Source of the DNA: Caulobacter sp.
Lineage (GTDB): Bacteria; Pseudomonadota; Alphaproteobacteria; Caulobacterales; Caulobacteraceae
Assembly: GCA_030683005.1 (NCBI GenBank)
Contig: JAUXMY010000017.1
Coordinates: 62,001 to 126,000 of the forward strand
Direction of reading: 5' to 3'
DNA length: 64,000 nt
Part shown: positions 26,195-35,049 of the stretch, in pieces
How the letters are laid out: the number at the start of each line of letters is the position of its first letter
How positions within the stretch are numbered: position 1 is the first letter of the stretch
The notes under the pieces: model-generated
What the model was told of the DNA's origin: nothing
What the model saw: the letters and a program-made list of their open reading frames with translations, nothing else
Databases searched by the model: none
Position numbers and translations under genes: made by a program

Positions 26195-26985
26195 TGAGGT
26201 GCTCCTTCCCAGAAGACGTCTTCGAATTCCGGGCCGTAAATGTCGATGAGCCGGGTGCGGTCCAGGCCGGATGAGGGCCCATCGTAGACCTTCTTGCCGG
26301 CCTTGAGAGCAATCACCCGGTCGCAGTAACGCAGCGCGTAGTCCACCTGGTGCAGGGTGACGATGACGGTCAGGCCGTCCTTCTGGTTCAGGTCACGCAG
26401 GATATCCATCACCTTGCGGGCGGACACCGGGTCGAGCGAGGCGACCGGTTCGTCGGCGAGGATGATCTTGGCCTTCTGCACCAGCGCCCTGGCGATGGCG
26501 CCGCGCTGCTGCTGGCCGCCGGAGAGGGTGTTGGCGCGCTGGCCGGCGTACTCGCTGACGCCGACGCGGTGCAGGGCCGCCATCGCCGCCTGCTGCGTCT
26601 CCTCGGGCCAACGCCCCAGAACGCCGCGCATGAAGGGAATGCGTCCCAGGGAGCCGAGCGCCACGTTGCTGAACAGGCTCAGGCGGCCGACGAGATTGAA
26701 CTGCTGGGCGATGAAGCCGATGCGGATGCGCGCCTCGCGCACCTTGTCGCCGACCTTGCCCTTGATCTGGGTCTTGACGCCGAACGCCTCGATGACCCCC
26801 TCGCCATTGTCGATGGTCTGCAGGCCGTCGATCGAGCGCAGCAGGGTCGACTTGCCTGACCCTGACGGACCGATGAGCGCGACCATCTCGCCGCGGGCGA
26901 CGTCCAGCGACACCCCGTCGAGCGCGCGGCGGGAGCCAAAGGTCTTGGAGACCTGGCGAATGGAGAGAACTGCGTCCGTCGTCAT
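26191..26985 (-). CDS. phnC: Phosphonate-type ABC transporter ATP-binding protein PhnC
   Basis: This 264-residue ABC ATPase has Walker A GPSGSGKST (about 39-47), Q-loop FIAQQFNLVGRLS, signature LSGGQQQRGAIARAL, Walker B IILADEPVASLDP and a switch His in TLHQVDYAL. The long insertion between the Q-loop and signature (LGSLGRIPFMRGVLGRWPEE) is typical of PhnC. It is the first gene of the phnCDE operon. A Pho-box-like sequence lies 55-72 bp upstream at 27040-27057 on this strand. Confidence 0.93.
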   Translation of the reverse strand: MTTDAVLSIRQVSKTFGSRRALDGVSLDVARGEMVALIGPSGSGKSTLLRSIDGLQTIDNGEGVIEAFGVKTQIKGKVGDKVREARIRIGFIAQQFNLVGRLSLFSNVALGSLGRIPFMRGVLGRWPEETQQAAMAALHRVGVSEYAGQRANTLSGGQQQRGAIARALVQKAKIILADEPVASLDPVSARKVMDILRDLNQKDGLTVIVTLHQVDYALRYCDRVIALKAGKKVYDGPSSGLDRTRLIDIYGPEFEDVFWEGAPQ

Positions 26986-27021
26986 GGCTTTTCGGGGAGA
27001 GTCCTTAACACAGATGCCCGG

Positions 27022-27057
27022 CTGTCATGGAAGGGGCATGCGAAAGTTTCATGACAC
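27022..27057. promoter_or_regulatory. Two back-to-back Pho-box-like sequences upstream of phnC
   Basis: On the minus strand, 27057-27040 reads GTGTCAT-GAAA-CTTTCGC, with 6 of 7 and 4 of 7 matches to CTGTCAT-N4-CTGTCAT and correctly oriented for phnC. On the plus strand, 27022-27039 reads CTGTCAT-GGAA-GGGGCAT, with one perfect half-site and 4 of 7 in the other, facing the decarboxylase gene. The 321-bp gap 26986-27306 otherwise holds a small GCCCC-TGAC-GGGGC hairpin (27168-27181) and no gene. Confidence 0.42.
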
Positions 27058-27306
27058 GGGGCATTTGTCTCCCCGCCTTGCGCAAAAGGCCTTAGCGGCG
27101 TTGCGCGCATTATACAAAATGTCCGTGGGCGGCGGGTGTGACGGCCGCGACACGATAACCCCGCGCGGCCCCTGACGGGGCAAGGGAATTTTCCGCTTTA
27201 CATGGGGGGGTCATGGACCCTAAATCGCGCGCTTCCGGCGGACCCCGTGTCCACCTACGCTGCTAACGCCGGTCTGGGTTTAACAATCAACAGGGGGTTA
27301 CGTGAA

Positions 27307-28569
27307 TTGCGCACGTACCAAACGCCCCTGGACCTGGTCCGTGAGCGGTCTCCGGAACGTCCCGTCGCCCTTGTGCGACGCGACGCCGTAGCTGTCTCGG
27401 CGCGCTGGTTCCAGACGAATTTCAAAGGCGACGTCCTCTACGCGGTGAAGGCCAATCCTTCGCCATGGGTCATCGAGACCCTCGCGCAGAACGGCGTCTC
27501 CGGCTTTGACGTGGCCTCGCTGAACGAGGTCGAGCTGGTTGCGAAGCACGCACCCGGGTCCCGCATGGCCTTCATGCACCCGGTGAAGAGTCGCGCCGCC
27601 ATCTCGGCCGCCTACTTCGACCACGGCGTAAAGACCTTCTCGTTCGATACGCACGAGGAGCTCGAGAAGATTCTCGACGCCACAGGCCAGGCCAAGGATC
27701 TCAACCTGATCGTCCGCATGGGCGTTTCGGCGGAGGGCGCGGCCTACAGCCTGTCGGGCAAGTTCGGCGTCGAGAGCCACCAGGCTCCCGACCTGATGCT
27801 GGCCGCCCGCCGGTCGACCCAGGAGCTGATGGGCGTGTCGTTCCACGTCGGCAGCCAGTGCATGCGGCCGACCGCCTTCCAGGCCGCCATGGCCCAGACC
27901 GGCCGAGCGCTGGTCCGCGCCGGCGTTTTCGCAGACGTCATCGACGTCGGCGGCGGCTTCCCGTCGATCTACCCGGGGATGATTCCGCCGGACATGGCCG
28001 ACTACATCGCGGCCATTGATCGCGGTTTCAACGAGATGCCGGTGTCGGAGACGACGGAACTGTGGTGCGAGCCCGGCCGGGCGCTGGTCGCGGAATCGAC
28101 CTCGCTGATGACCCGCGTCGAGCTGCGCAAGGGCAATGCCCTGTACCTGAACGATGGCGCCTACGGCTCGCTGTTCGACGCCGCGCACGCCAAGTGGCCC
28201 TTCCCTGTGAAGAGTTACCGCGGCGGCGGCGAAGCCCGCGAGCTCGACGGCGCGCTGCGTCCGTTCGAGTTCTACGGTCCGACCTGCGACTCGATCGACC
28301 ACATGCCCGGCCCGTTCTGGCTGCCGGAAGACATCCGCGAGGGCGACTTCGTGGAGATCGGCATGCTGGGCGCCTACGGCGTGGCGATGCAGACCCGCTT
28401 CAACGGTTTCGGCGCCGTGGAAGAGGTCGAGGTCGGCGATGCGCCGATGGCCTCGATGTTCGGTCTCGCACGCCGCTCGATCCCCATGCCGCGCACGGCG
28501 GAAGCGACCAATGTCGTCCGGCTGTCGCGCCCGAAGGGTAAGGCCGGCCAGAGGAAGCGGAGAAGGTAG
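27307..28569 (+). CDS. PLP-dependent ornithine/lysine decarboxylase, fold type III
   Basis: This alanine-racemase-fold decarboxylase of the eukaryotic-ODC type has 420 residues from a TTG start at 27307. The PLP lysine is Lys48 in YAVKANPSPW. Other sites are FHVGSQ, DVGGGFPSIYPG (phosphate-binding Gly loop), WCEPGRALVAES and Cys327 in GPTCDSIDHM, the dimer-contributed catalytic Cys. It should make putrescine (and perhaps cadaverine). The TTG lies behind AGGGGG (27292-27297) and opens MRTYQTPLDLVRER, where family members start. Upstream in-frame starts (27202, GTG 27247) would add an unconserved leader. A strong hairpin separates it from the DHS-like gene. Confidence 0.88.
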   Translation: MRTYQTPLDLVRERSPERPVALVRRDAVAVSARWFQTNFKGDVLYAVKANPSPWVIETLAQNGVSGFDVASLNEVELVAKHAPGSRMAFMHPVKSRAAISAAYFDHGVKTFSFDTHEELEKILDATGQAKDLNLIVRMGVSAEGAAYSLSGKFGVESHQAPDLMLAARRSTQELMGVSFHVGSQCMRPTAFQAAMAQTGRALVRAGVFADVIDVGGGFPSIYPGMIPPDMADYIAAIDRGFNEMPVSETTELWCEPGRALVAESTSLMTRVELRKGNALYLNDGAYGSLFDAAHAKWPFPVKSYRGGGEARELDGALRPFEFYGPTCDSIDHMPGPFWLPEDIREGDFVEIGMLGAYGVAMQTRFNGFGAVEEVEVGDAPMASMFGLARRSIPMPRTAEATNVVRLSRPKGKAGQRKRRR

Positions 28570-28610
28570 GCCGCAACCCGCCACGCTCCGGGCGGTTTCA
28601 TCAAGACCAG

Positions 28611-28640
28611 CCCCAGCCCGTCGCTCCGTCCGGGCTGGGG
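28611..28640 (+). terminator. Strong hairpin between decarboxylase and DHS-like gene
   Basis: CCCCAGCCCG (28611-28620) and CGGGCTGGGG (28631-28640) form a perfect 10-bp stem with a 10-nt loop. The following bases ACTTCATTC are only mildly T-rich. It may end most decarboxylase transcripts or set the ratio of the two enzymes. The DHS-like start is 45 bp downstream. Confidence 0.55.
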
Positions 28641-28685
28641 ACTTCATTCAATGGACGGGCGCTCACTGTCAGGGAAACCGAAGCG

Positions 28686-29729
28686 ATGAACGCTCCGACC
28701 AACACCAAGGCCCAGCTGCTCGCCAACACCGTCGAGCACATCGACATCACCAGCTTCGACGCGCGCCCGATCATCGATGCGATGCGCAAGATGAGCTTCA
28801 GCTCGCGCGACACCGCCCGCGCCGCCGACATCTTCAACATGGCGCTGGAAGACAAGGCCTGCTCGCCCTGGCTGATCCTGGCCGGGTCGACCTCGGCCGG
28901 CGGCTGCATGCACGTCTACCGGGACATGGTGAAGTTCGGCATGGTCGACGCCATCGTCGCCACCGGCGCCTCGATCGTCGACATGGATTTCTTCGAGGCC
29001 CTGGGCTTCAAACACTACCAGGCCGCCGGCCCGGTCGACGACAACGTCCTGCGCGACAACTACATCGACCGCATCTACGACACCTACATCGACGAGGAAG
29101 AACTCCAGGCCTGCGACCACACCATCCTGGAGATCGCCAATCGCCTGGAGCCGCGCGGCTATTCCTCGCGCGAGTTCATCTGGGAGATGGGCAAGTGGCT
29201 GTCGGAAGGCAACGCGAAGAAGGAAGGCAGCCTGATCCAGACCGCCTACGAGGAAGGCGTGCCGATCTTCTGCCCGGCCTTCGTCGACAGCTCGGCCGGG
29301 TTCGGCCTCGTCAAGCACCAGAAGGAGCGCGCCGCGGCCGGCAAGCCCTACCTGATGCTCGACGCCATCGCCGACTTCCGTGAGCTGACCGACATCAAGA
29401 TCGCCGCCGGCGTCACCGGGTTGTTCATGGTCGGCGGCGGGGTGCCCAAGAACTTCGCCCAGGACACGGTTGTCTGCGCCGAAATCCTCGGTGTCGAGGC
29501 CGAGATGCACCGCTACGCCGTGCAGATCACGGTCGCCGATGTGCGCGACGGCGCCTGCTCCTCGTCCACGCTCAAGGAGGCCGCCAGCTGGGGCAAGGTG
29601 CAGACCACGCACGAGCAGATGGTCTTCGCCGAGGCCACCACGGTGGTGCCGCTGATCGGCTCGGACGCCTATCACCGCGGCGCCTGGAAGAACCGCGTCA
29701 AGCCGCGCTGGCAGAAGCTGTTCGCCTGA
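28686..29729 (+). CDS. Deoxyhypusine-synthase-like protein, probable homospermidine synthase
   Basis: This 347-residue NAD-dependent aminobutyltransferase belongs to the deoxyhypusine synthase superfamily. It has the N-terminal LILAGSTSAGGCMHVYRDMV, VGGGVPKNFAQD, and KEAASWGK with Glu298, Trp302 and Lys304 where eukaryotic DHS has Glu, Trp and the imine-forming Lys. Bacteria lack the eIF5A substrate, and known bacterial relatives make homospermidine from putrescine. The putrescine-forming decarboxylase directly upstream fits this. The His pair of human DHS seems replaced by Asn-Phe in PKNF, typical of the bacterial branch as I recall it. A clear terminator follows. Confidence 0.87.
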   Translation: MNAPTNTKAQLLANTVEHIDITSFDARPIIDAMRKMSFSSRDTARAADIFNMALEDKACSPWLILAGSTSAGGCMHVYRDMVKFGMVDAIVATGASIVDMDFFEALGFKHYQAAGPVDDNVLRDNYIDRIYDTYIDEEELQACDHTILEIANRLEPRGYSSREFIWEMGKWLSEGNAKKEGSLIQTAYEEGVPIFCPAFVDSSAGFGLVKHQKERAAAGKPYLMLDAIADFRELTDIKIAAGVTGLFMVGGGVPKNFAQDTVVCAEILGVEAEMHRYAVQITVADVRDGACSSSTLKEAASWGKVQTTHEQMVFAEATTVVPLIGSDAYHRGAWKNRVKPRWQKLFA

Positions 29730-29754
29730 TCCGGGCAGATCGCTGATCCTGTAA

Positions 29755-29789
29755 AGCCGCGCGAGGTCCAGCCCCTCGCGCGGCTTTTT
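29755..29789 (+). terminator. Rho-independent terminator of the DHS-like gene
   Basis: AGCCGCGCGAGG (29755-29766) and CCTCGCGCGGCT (29774-29785) form a perfect 12-bp stem with a 7-nt loop, followed by a run of Ts. It lies 26 bp after the DHS-like stop, between convergent genes. Confidence 0.9.
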
Positions 29790-29799
29790 CCTTTGCGGC

Positions 29800-30756
<957 letters not shown>

Positions 30757-30856
30757 CGGTCGTCGCCTCCCGCCCAGAGGGAAGCCCGCCGATTGCGGGC
30801 TTGCAACGAAAACCGGAGTGGTCATGCTGGAAAAAAGCGGGCGGGAGGCGCGGGCG

Positions 30857-31633
30857 ATGAACCGTATGCGGATGATCTTGGCGGCCGGGGCGGCGGCGAT
30901 GCTGACGGTGGGCGTCGCCTGGGCCCAGTTCCCCTTCCCCGGCTACTTCGGCGACCGGCTGATGGACACGTCCGCCGCCATCCCGCCCGCGCCGCAGCCC
31001 GGGTCGCCGCTGGCCGAGGCCGACCGGGCAGTCTTCCTGTCGACCCGGGCGCTGGAGGGTACGCCGCGCTGGGACATGGCCATCGAGGATCTTGATGAGC
31101 GAAGGGCGGTCTACGCCATGCGCTGCGCCATCGGCGTCGAGATCAAGGACCTGGGCGATGCGCCGAAGCTGTCCCGGGTCTTGCTGCGGGTCGCGCCGGA
31201 CATCACCAGGGCCATTGACGCACCCAAGGCCTTCTACAACCGCAAGCGCCCCTACCTGGAGCAGGAGGGCGAGATCTGCACCGCGCGCAGCGAGGACCTG
31301 GCGAAGAGCCCTGACTATCCGTCGGGCCACTCCAGCTGGGGGTGGGCGGTCGGTCTGATCCTGGCCGAACTGGCGCCCGACCGGGCGGTCCCGATCCTGC
31401 AAAGGGCCCGCGCCTATGGCGAGAGCCGGGTCGTCTGCGGGGTGCACACCGCCAGCGCCGTCGCAGCAGGGCGGGACAACGGCGCGGCGGTGGTCGCCGC
31501 CATGCACGGCGTTCCCGACTTCAGAACGGACATGGAAGCGGCCCGCGCAGAGCTCGCCGGGCTGCGGGCCAAAGCCGCCCCCCTGGAGGGCTGCGAGGCC
31601 GAGGCGGCGGTGTTGGCCAAACCGGCCTGGTAG
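30857..31633 (+). CDS. Class A acid phosphatase-like (PAP2 superfamily) exported protein
   Basis: This 258-residue protein has a signal peptide (about 1-24, ending AWAQ) and a vanadium-peroxidase-fold phosphatase core. Motif C1 is KAFYNRKRP (Lys124, Arg131), C2 is YPSGHSSWGWA (His158), and C3 is SRVVCGVHTASA (Arg191, His197). In PhoN-type enzymes an Asp follows the C3 His by four residues; here that position is Ala201, so activity may be weakened. The ATG at 30857 follows GGGAGG at 8-9 bp; an alternative ATG at 30824 would add 11 residues before the signal peptide. It probably acts in the periplasm on phosphomonoesters. Confidence 0.83.
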   Translation: MNRMRMILAAGAAAMLTVGVAWAQFPFPGYFGDRLMDTSAAIPPAPQPGSPLAEADRAVFLSTRALEGTPRWDMAIEDLDERRAVYAMRCAIGVEIKDLGDAPKLSRVLLRVAPDITRAIDAPKAFYNRKRPYLEQEGEICTARSEDLAKSPDYPSGHSSWGWAVGLILAELAPDRAVPILQRARAYGESRVVCGVHTASAVAAGRDNGAAVVAAMHGVPDFRTDMEAARAELAGLRAKAAPLEGCEAEAAVLAKPAW

Positions 31634-31686
31634 CCATACCCCGACGGGCGCTTGCTCTCGGGGTCCGCCGTCTCTACCTCTGGCCC

Positions 31687-32172
31687 ATGGCCCATGTGCA
31701 CGCCTGCGATCACGATCACGACCAGCCGGGCCTGTCCGGCGGGGCGCTGGTCGCCGGGCTGACGGCGGCGGAGGCGCGCTGCGCGGCGGCGGGCCAGCGG
31801 CTGACCGCGCCCCGGCGGCGGGTGCTGGAACTGCTGCTCGGTTCCGGCCAGCCGGTGAAGGCCTATGATCTGATCGCCGCGTACGGCGCCGGCGGCGAGC
31901 CGGCCAAGCCGCCGACGGTCTACCGCGCGCTGGAGTTCCTCTCCCGCCACGGCTTCGCCCATCGCATCGAAAGCCTGAACGCCTACATCGCCTGCGGCGG
32001 CGGCAGCGAAGGCCATGCGGCGGCCTTCCTGATCTGCGACTGCTGTGGCCGCACCCGCGAGATCGCGCCGGTCGGCGCGGCCGAGATCGAGCGTCTGGCC
32101 GCCGAACGCGGCTTCACCCTGACCGGCCTCACCGTCGAGGCCCACGGCCGTTGCGAGGATTGCCCCGCCTGA
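31687..32172 (+). CDS. zur: Fur-family transcriptional regulator, Zur-like
   Basis: This 161-residue metalloregulator begins with a His/Cys-rich MAHVHACDHDHD. A winged helix follows (about 40-90: GQRLTAPRRRVLELLLGSGQ, KPPTVYRALEFLSRHGFAHR), then the dimerisation domain with structural zinc Cys pairs CDCCGRTREI (about 118-127) and the terminal CEDC. The late Cys pair and PPTVYRAL pattern favour Zur over Fur. It would repress zinc uptake genes when zinc is plentiful, but no znuABC lies in the window. The start overlaps nothing upstream; the stop overlaps the thioesterase start (TGATG). Confidence 0.85.
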   Translation: MAHVHACDHDHDQPGLSGGALVAGLTAAEARCAAAGQRLTAPRRRVLELLLGSGQPVKAYDLIAAYGAGGEPAKPPTVYRALEFLSRHGFAHRIESLNAYIACGGGSEGHAAAFLICDCCGRTREIAPVGAAEIERLAAERGFTLTGLTVEAHGRCEDCPA

Positions 32173-33107
32173 TGTCGAGTACCGGAGTCGAAATCTGGCG
32201 CGGGGGCGTCAACACCTGGGAATGCGACGAGATGGGGCACATGAACGTGCGCTTCTACGTCACCAAGGCCACCGAGGGGCTGGTGGGCCTGGCCGCCGCC
32301 CTGGGCCTGCCCAACGCCTTCGCGGCCCATGCCGAATCGACCCTGCTGATCCGTGAGCAGCACATCCGCTTCCTGCGCGAGGCCCACGCCGGCGCGGCGC
32401 TGCACATGACCGGCGGCGTGCTGGCCTTCGGCGAGGACGAGGCGCGGCTGGTCCAACTGCTCTGGCACAGCGAGAGCGGCGCCCTGGCCGCGACCTTCCA
32501 GACCGTGGTCGCCCATGTGACGCCGCGCGACGGCCGACCGTTCCCGTGGAGCGCCCGGTCGCGCGCGCTGGCCGAAACGCTGGTCGTGGACCTGCCCGAA
32601 CAGGCCGCCGCCCGCAGCGTGTCCCTGGACCCGGTGATCTCCACCGCCGGCCTCGCCCGCGCCGATGCGCTGGGTCTGGTCCGCATCGCCCAGGGCGCGG
32701 TCTCGCCGCAGGACTGCGACATCTTCGGCCGCATGCGGGCCGAACAGTTCATCGGCCGGGTCTCCGACGGCATTCCCCGGCTGGTTCGCGGCTTCCGCGA
32801 CACCGTCAGCGAGGCGGCGGCGGAGAAGCCGAAGCGGGTCGGCGGGGCCGTGCTGGAATACCGGCTGATCCATCTGGACTGGCCGCGCGCCGGCCAACGC
32901 CTGGAAATCCGTTCCGGCCTGAAGACCGCCGACACCCGGACCAAGACCATGGTCCACTGGATGATCGATCCCGACACCGGCAAGGCCTGGGGAACGTCTG
33001 AGGCGGTGGCCATCACCTTCGACCTCGACGCCCGCAAGATCGTCCCGATCAGCGACGCGGCGCGCGAACGGCTGATGACCCAGGCGACGCCGGGCCTGGC
33101 GCTGTAG
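32172..33107 (+). CDS. Thioesterase family protein with two hotdog domains
   Basis: This 311-residue protein starts MSSTGVEIWRGGVNTWECDE. It has two hotdog-like halves: NTWECDEMGHMNVRFYVTKA (about 16-35) with the N/E-rich acyl-CoA thioesterase opening, and QDCDIFGRMRAEQFIGRVSD (about 180-200), which repeats the same D-x-F/M-G-x-M pattern. It probably hydrolyses acyl-CoA or acyl-ACP in the cytoplasm; the acyl substrate is unknown. It is coupled to zur by TGATG, a link with no obvious functional meaning. A copy of the family A repeat starts 3 bp after its stop. Confidence 0.82.
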   Translation: MSSTGVEIWRGGVNTWECDEMGHMNVRFYVTKATEGLVGLAAALGLPNAFAAHAESTLLIREQHIRFLREAHAGAALHMTGGVLAFGEDEARLVQLLWHSESGALAATFQTVVAHVTPRDGRPFPWSARSRALAETLVVDLPEQAAARSVSLDPVISTAGLARADALGLVRIAQGAVSPQDCDIFGRMRAEQFIGRVSDGIPRLVRGFRDTVSEAAAEKPKRVGGAVLEYRLIHLDWPRAGQRLEIRSGLKTADTRTKTMVHWMIDPDTGKAWGTSEAVAITFDLDARKIVPISDAARERLMTQATPGLAL

Positions 33108-33110
33108 GGC

Positions 33111-33233
33111 GTTGCGTGGTTCGCGACGCCGGCCCGAGAGCCGGCTCCTCACCATGACGCAGGTGATTGGCGTTCCACAGAGATCGTCATCCTGAGGAGC
33201 GAGCTCTTGGGCGAGCGTCGCGAAGGACGCACT
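33111..33233. repeat. Dispersed imperfect palindrome, family A, copy 2
   Basis: The same layout and much of the same sequence as 18076-18198: GTTGCGTGGTTCGCGACGC at the left, CCTCACCATGACG and TTGGCGTTCCAC inside, CGTCATCCTGAGGAGCGA, then GCGTCGCGAAGGACGCAC at the right. The two copies differ mainly in the small side stems. It fills the gap between the convergent thioesterase and hydrolase genes. Confidence 0.75.
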
Positions 33234-33237
33234 ACCC

Positions 33238-34119
33238 CTAAGCCGCCGCCAGAAGCGCCTCGCGCACCAGATCGGGCCGTTCCATCGGCAGGAAGTGGCT
33301 GGTTCCAGGCACGGTCTCGATGGTCGCGCCACTGGCCAGCACGGCCGCCTCGTGAACGTCGAACTGGGCGGTGGACGCGTGTTCGGCCTTGAAGATGCGG
33401 ATCGTCGCCGCGATGTCCAGGATGCCGCCGACGGCGTCAGGCGACGGCGTCGAGAAGTTCGCCGCCTCCCATTCCGGCGCGCAGGCCAGGCGCAGAGCGC
33501 CATCGCCGGCCTCCGCGAGGCCGTCCGCCAGATAGTCCCTCAGCATGTCGTCGGACCAGGTTCTGAACGCGCCCCGCCCATGGTAGGCGTCGAAGGCCGC
33601 CTCGCGGCTGGCGAAGGTGTCCCGCCGTCGAAGCGCGCCCTGGGCCAGGGGGCTGCTCCGCATGCCCTCCTCGCCCAGCAGCGCGGCGCGCTCCGGCGTG
33701 ATAATCACCGGATCGAACAGGATCAGTTGCCGGGCGGCGTCCTTGCGCTCCGCGGCAGCCAGCAGGCAGGCCGTGCCGCCCATCGAGTGGCCAGACAAGA
33801 TCTTCGGTTTCTCGCCGAGCGCTTGAAGCAGGGCGAGCAGATCGTCGCTGTAGCCGCGCCAGACGTTGGAAGCGTAGGGAACCGCCGGCAGCGTCGTCCG
33901 CCCGTGGCCGCGCTGGTCGACCGCCAGGATGCGCAACCGGTCGGCCAGCGGCGCGAGAATCGACCGATAGGTCGCTGCGTTGAAGCCGTTGGCGTGCAGG
34001 AACAGGACGTCCAGCGCCCGGTCGGCGGGACCGAACTCGATGGCCGCCATCTGGCCGCCCGGGACGGCGATCATGCGGCGGCGCGCGGGCGAGACGTCTG
34101 GCAGGACAGGATTGATCAT
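33238..34119 (-). CDS. Alpha/beta hydrolase
   Basis: This 293-residue alpha/beta-hydrolase fold has FLHANGFNAATYRSIL (oxyanion loop, about 38-53), AVDQRGHGRT, nucleophile elbow GHSMGG with Ser at about 107, a cap region, and PGTSHFLPMERP supplying the late His. It is a cytoplasmic serine hydrolase (esterase, lactonase or C-C hydrolase); the substrate is not deducible. It is convergent with the thioesterase gene across the repeat and upstream of the SH3 protein gene. Confidence 0.85.
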   Translation of the reverse strand: MINPVLPDVSPARRRMIAVPGGQMAAIEFGPADRALDVLFLHANGFNAATYRSILAPLADRLRILAVDQRGHGRTTLPAVPYASNVWRGYSDDLLALLQALGEKPKILSGHSMGGTACLLAAAERKDAARQLILFDPVIITPERAALLGEEGMRSSPLAQGALRRRDTFASREAAFDAYHGRGAFRTWSDDMLRDYLADGLAEAGDGALRLACAPEWEAANFSTPSPDAVGGILDIAATIRIFKAEHASTAQFDVHEAAVLASGATIETVPGTSHFLPMERPDLVREALLAAA

Positions 34120-34160
34120 CCGCCCTGCCTAGTGCCTTCCCCTCACGTGAGTCGAGAGGG

Positions 34161-34937
34161 CTAGATCTTGGTCAGGTCCCAGCTGCCGCCCGGCTTGCGA
34201 CAGGCGCGAAAGCGCTCCCGCTCGGCACCGTACTTCTTGGTGTAGATGGTCTGTTCGATACGACGGCAATCGCCGGTGTCGCCGCCACGCGGGCGGACCA
34301 CCGACTGGGCGACATAGCCGGTGGCATAGCCGTTCTGGCCGACCAGAAGCCACGGCTGCCCCTGGACCTTGGCCAGCACCTGGAAGTCCTGCCCCCCGGC
34401 CAGCTTGCCGACGATCGGGCCCGACGTTGACGGCCGGCCGCGCAGGTTCACGGTGTTCGGCGCGTACCACCAGCCGCCGCCGCCCTCCCAGTCGCGCTGC
34501 GGTGTGACGCCGCGCGCGAAGCTGACGCTCTGCAGACGATAGGGTTCGCCGTAGCCTTCGCCATAGGCGCTCCAGGGCTCGACGGTCACATCCCCTCGCG
34601 AACCGGTCTCCGGATTGCGCCAGTTGGTGGCGTGGCCGGTGCGGAGAGCGTCCTCGAGCGCGGCTTCCGCTTTTTTCCGGTCGGCCTCCTGGATCTTGCA
34701 GCCGATCGCAGAGCCTGCCGCCGCGCCGATACCGGCCCCGATCACGGCGCCGAGCCCCCGTTCGTTCTTGGCGATCTTGTTGCCGATGAAGCCGCCGACG
34801 ATGGCGCCGATGACCGCGCCGCCCTCCTGCTTCCCGCCGTCCGCATCACACCCGAAGATGCCGCGCGCCTGGGCCGCGCCAGGCATGGCGACAGCGGCGG
34901 CGACCAGAAGAGCTGAGGCAGTAGTGGTAAGGCGCAT
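34161..34937 (-). CDS. Exported protein with glycine zipper and SH3-like domain
   Basis: This 258-residue protein has a signal peptide (about 1-24, AMPGAAQA). A glycine-zipper membrane-insertion segment follows (about 37-75: GGAVIGAIVGGFIGNKIA, GLGAVIGAGIGAAAGSAIG). After a middle region there is a bacterial SH3 domain (about 160-215: NTVNLRGRPSTSGPIVGKLA, FQVLAKVQGQPWLLVGQNGY). The C-terminus has paired Cys (DCRRIEQTIY and FRACRKPGG). It probably sits at the envelope and contacts peptidoglycan or membrane. The ATG at 34937 follows GGAG at 6 bp; the Met at 34949 lacks a ribosome site. Confidence 0.82.
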   Translation of the reverse strand: MRLTTTASALLVAAAVAMPGAAQARGIFGCDADGGKQEGGAVIGAIVGGFIGNKIAKNERGLGAVIGAGIGAAAGSAIGCKIQEADRKKAEAALEDALRTGHATNWRNPETGSRGDVTVEPWSAYGEGYGEPYRLQSVSFARGVTPQRDWEGGGGWWYAPNTVNLRGRPSTSGPIVGKLAGGQDFQVLAKVQGQPWLLVGQNGYATGYVAQSVVRPRGGDTGDCRRIEQTIYTKKYGAERERFRACRKPGGSWDLTKI

Positions 34938-35049
34938 GGTCGTCTCCATGTGAGAGCTGCAGACTGTCTTGTCCGCCCAAAATAGTCCGATGGATCGGGA
35001 AAGTACCGGCGGCGTCGCGGCGGCCGCATTGATTTCACGCAATTGTGCG

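Noticed and set aside
24318..26985. C-P lyase phosphonate degradation cluster
   Set aside because: Only phnC, phnD and phnE are present; no phnG-M or phosphonatase gene lies in the window, so the ligand is left open.
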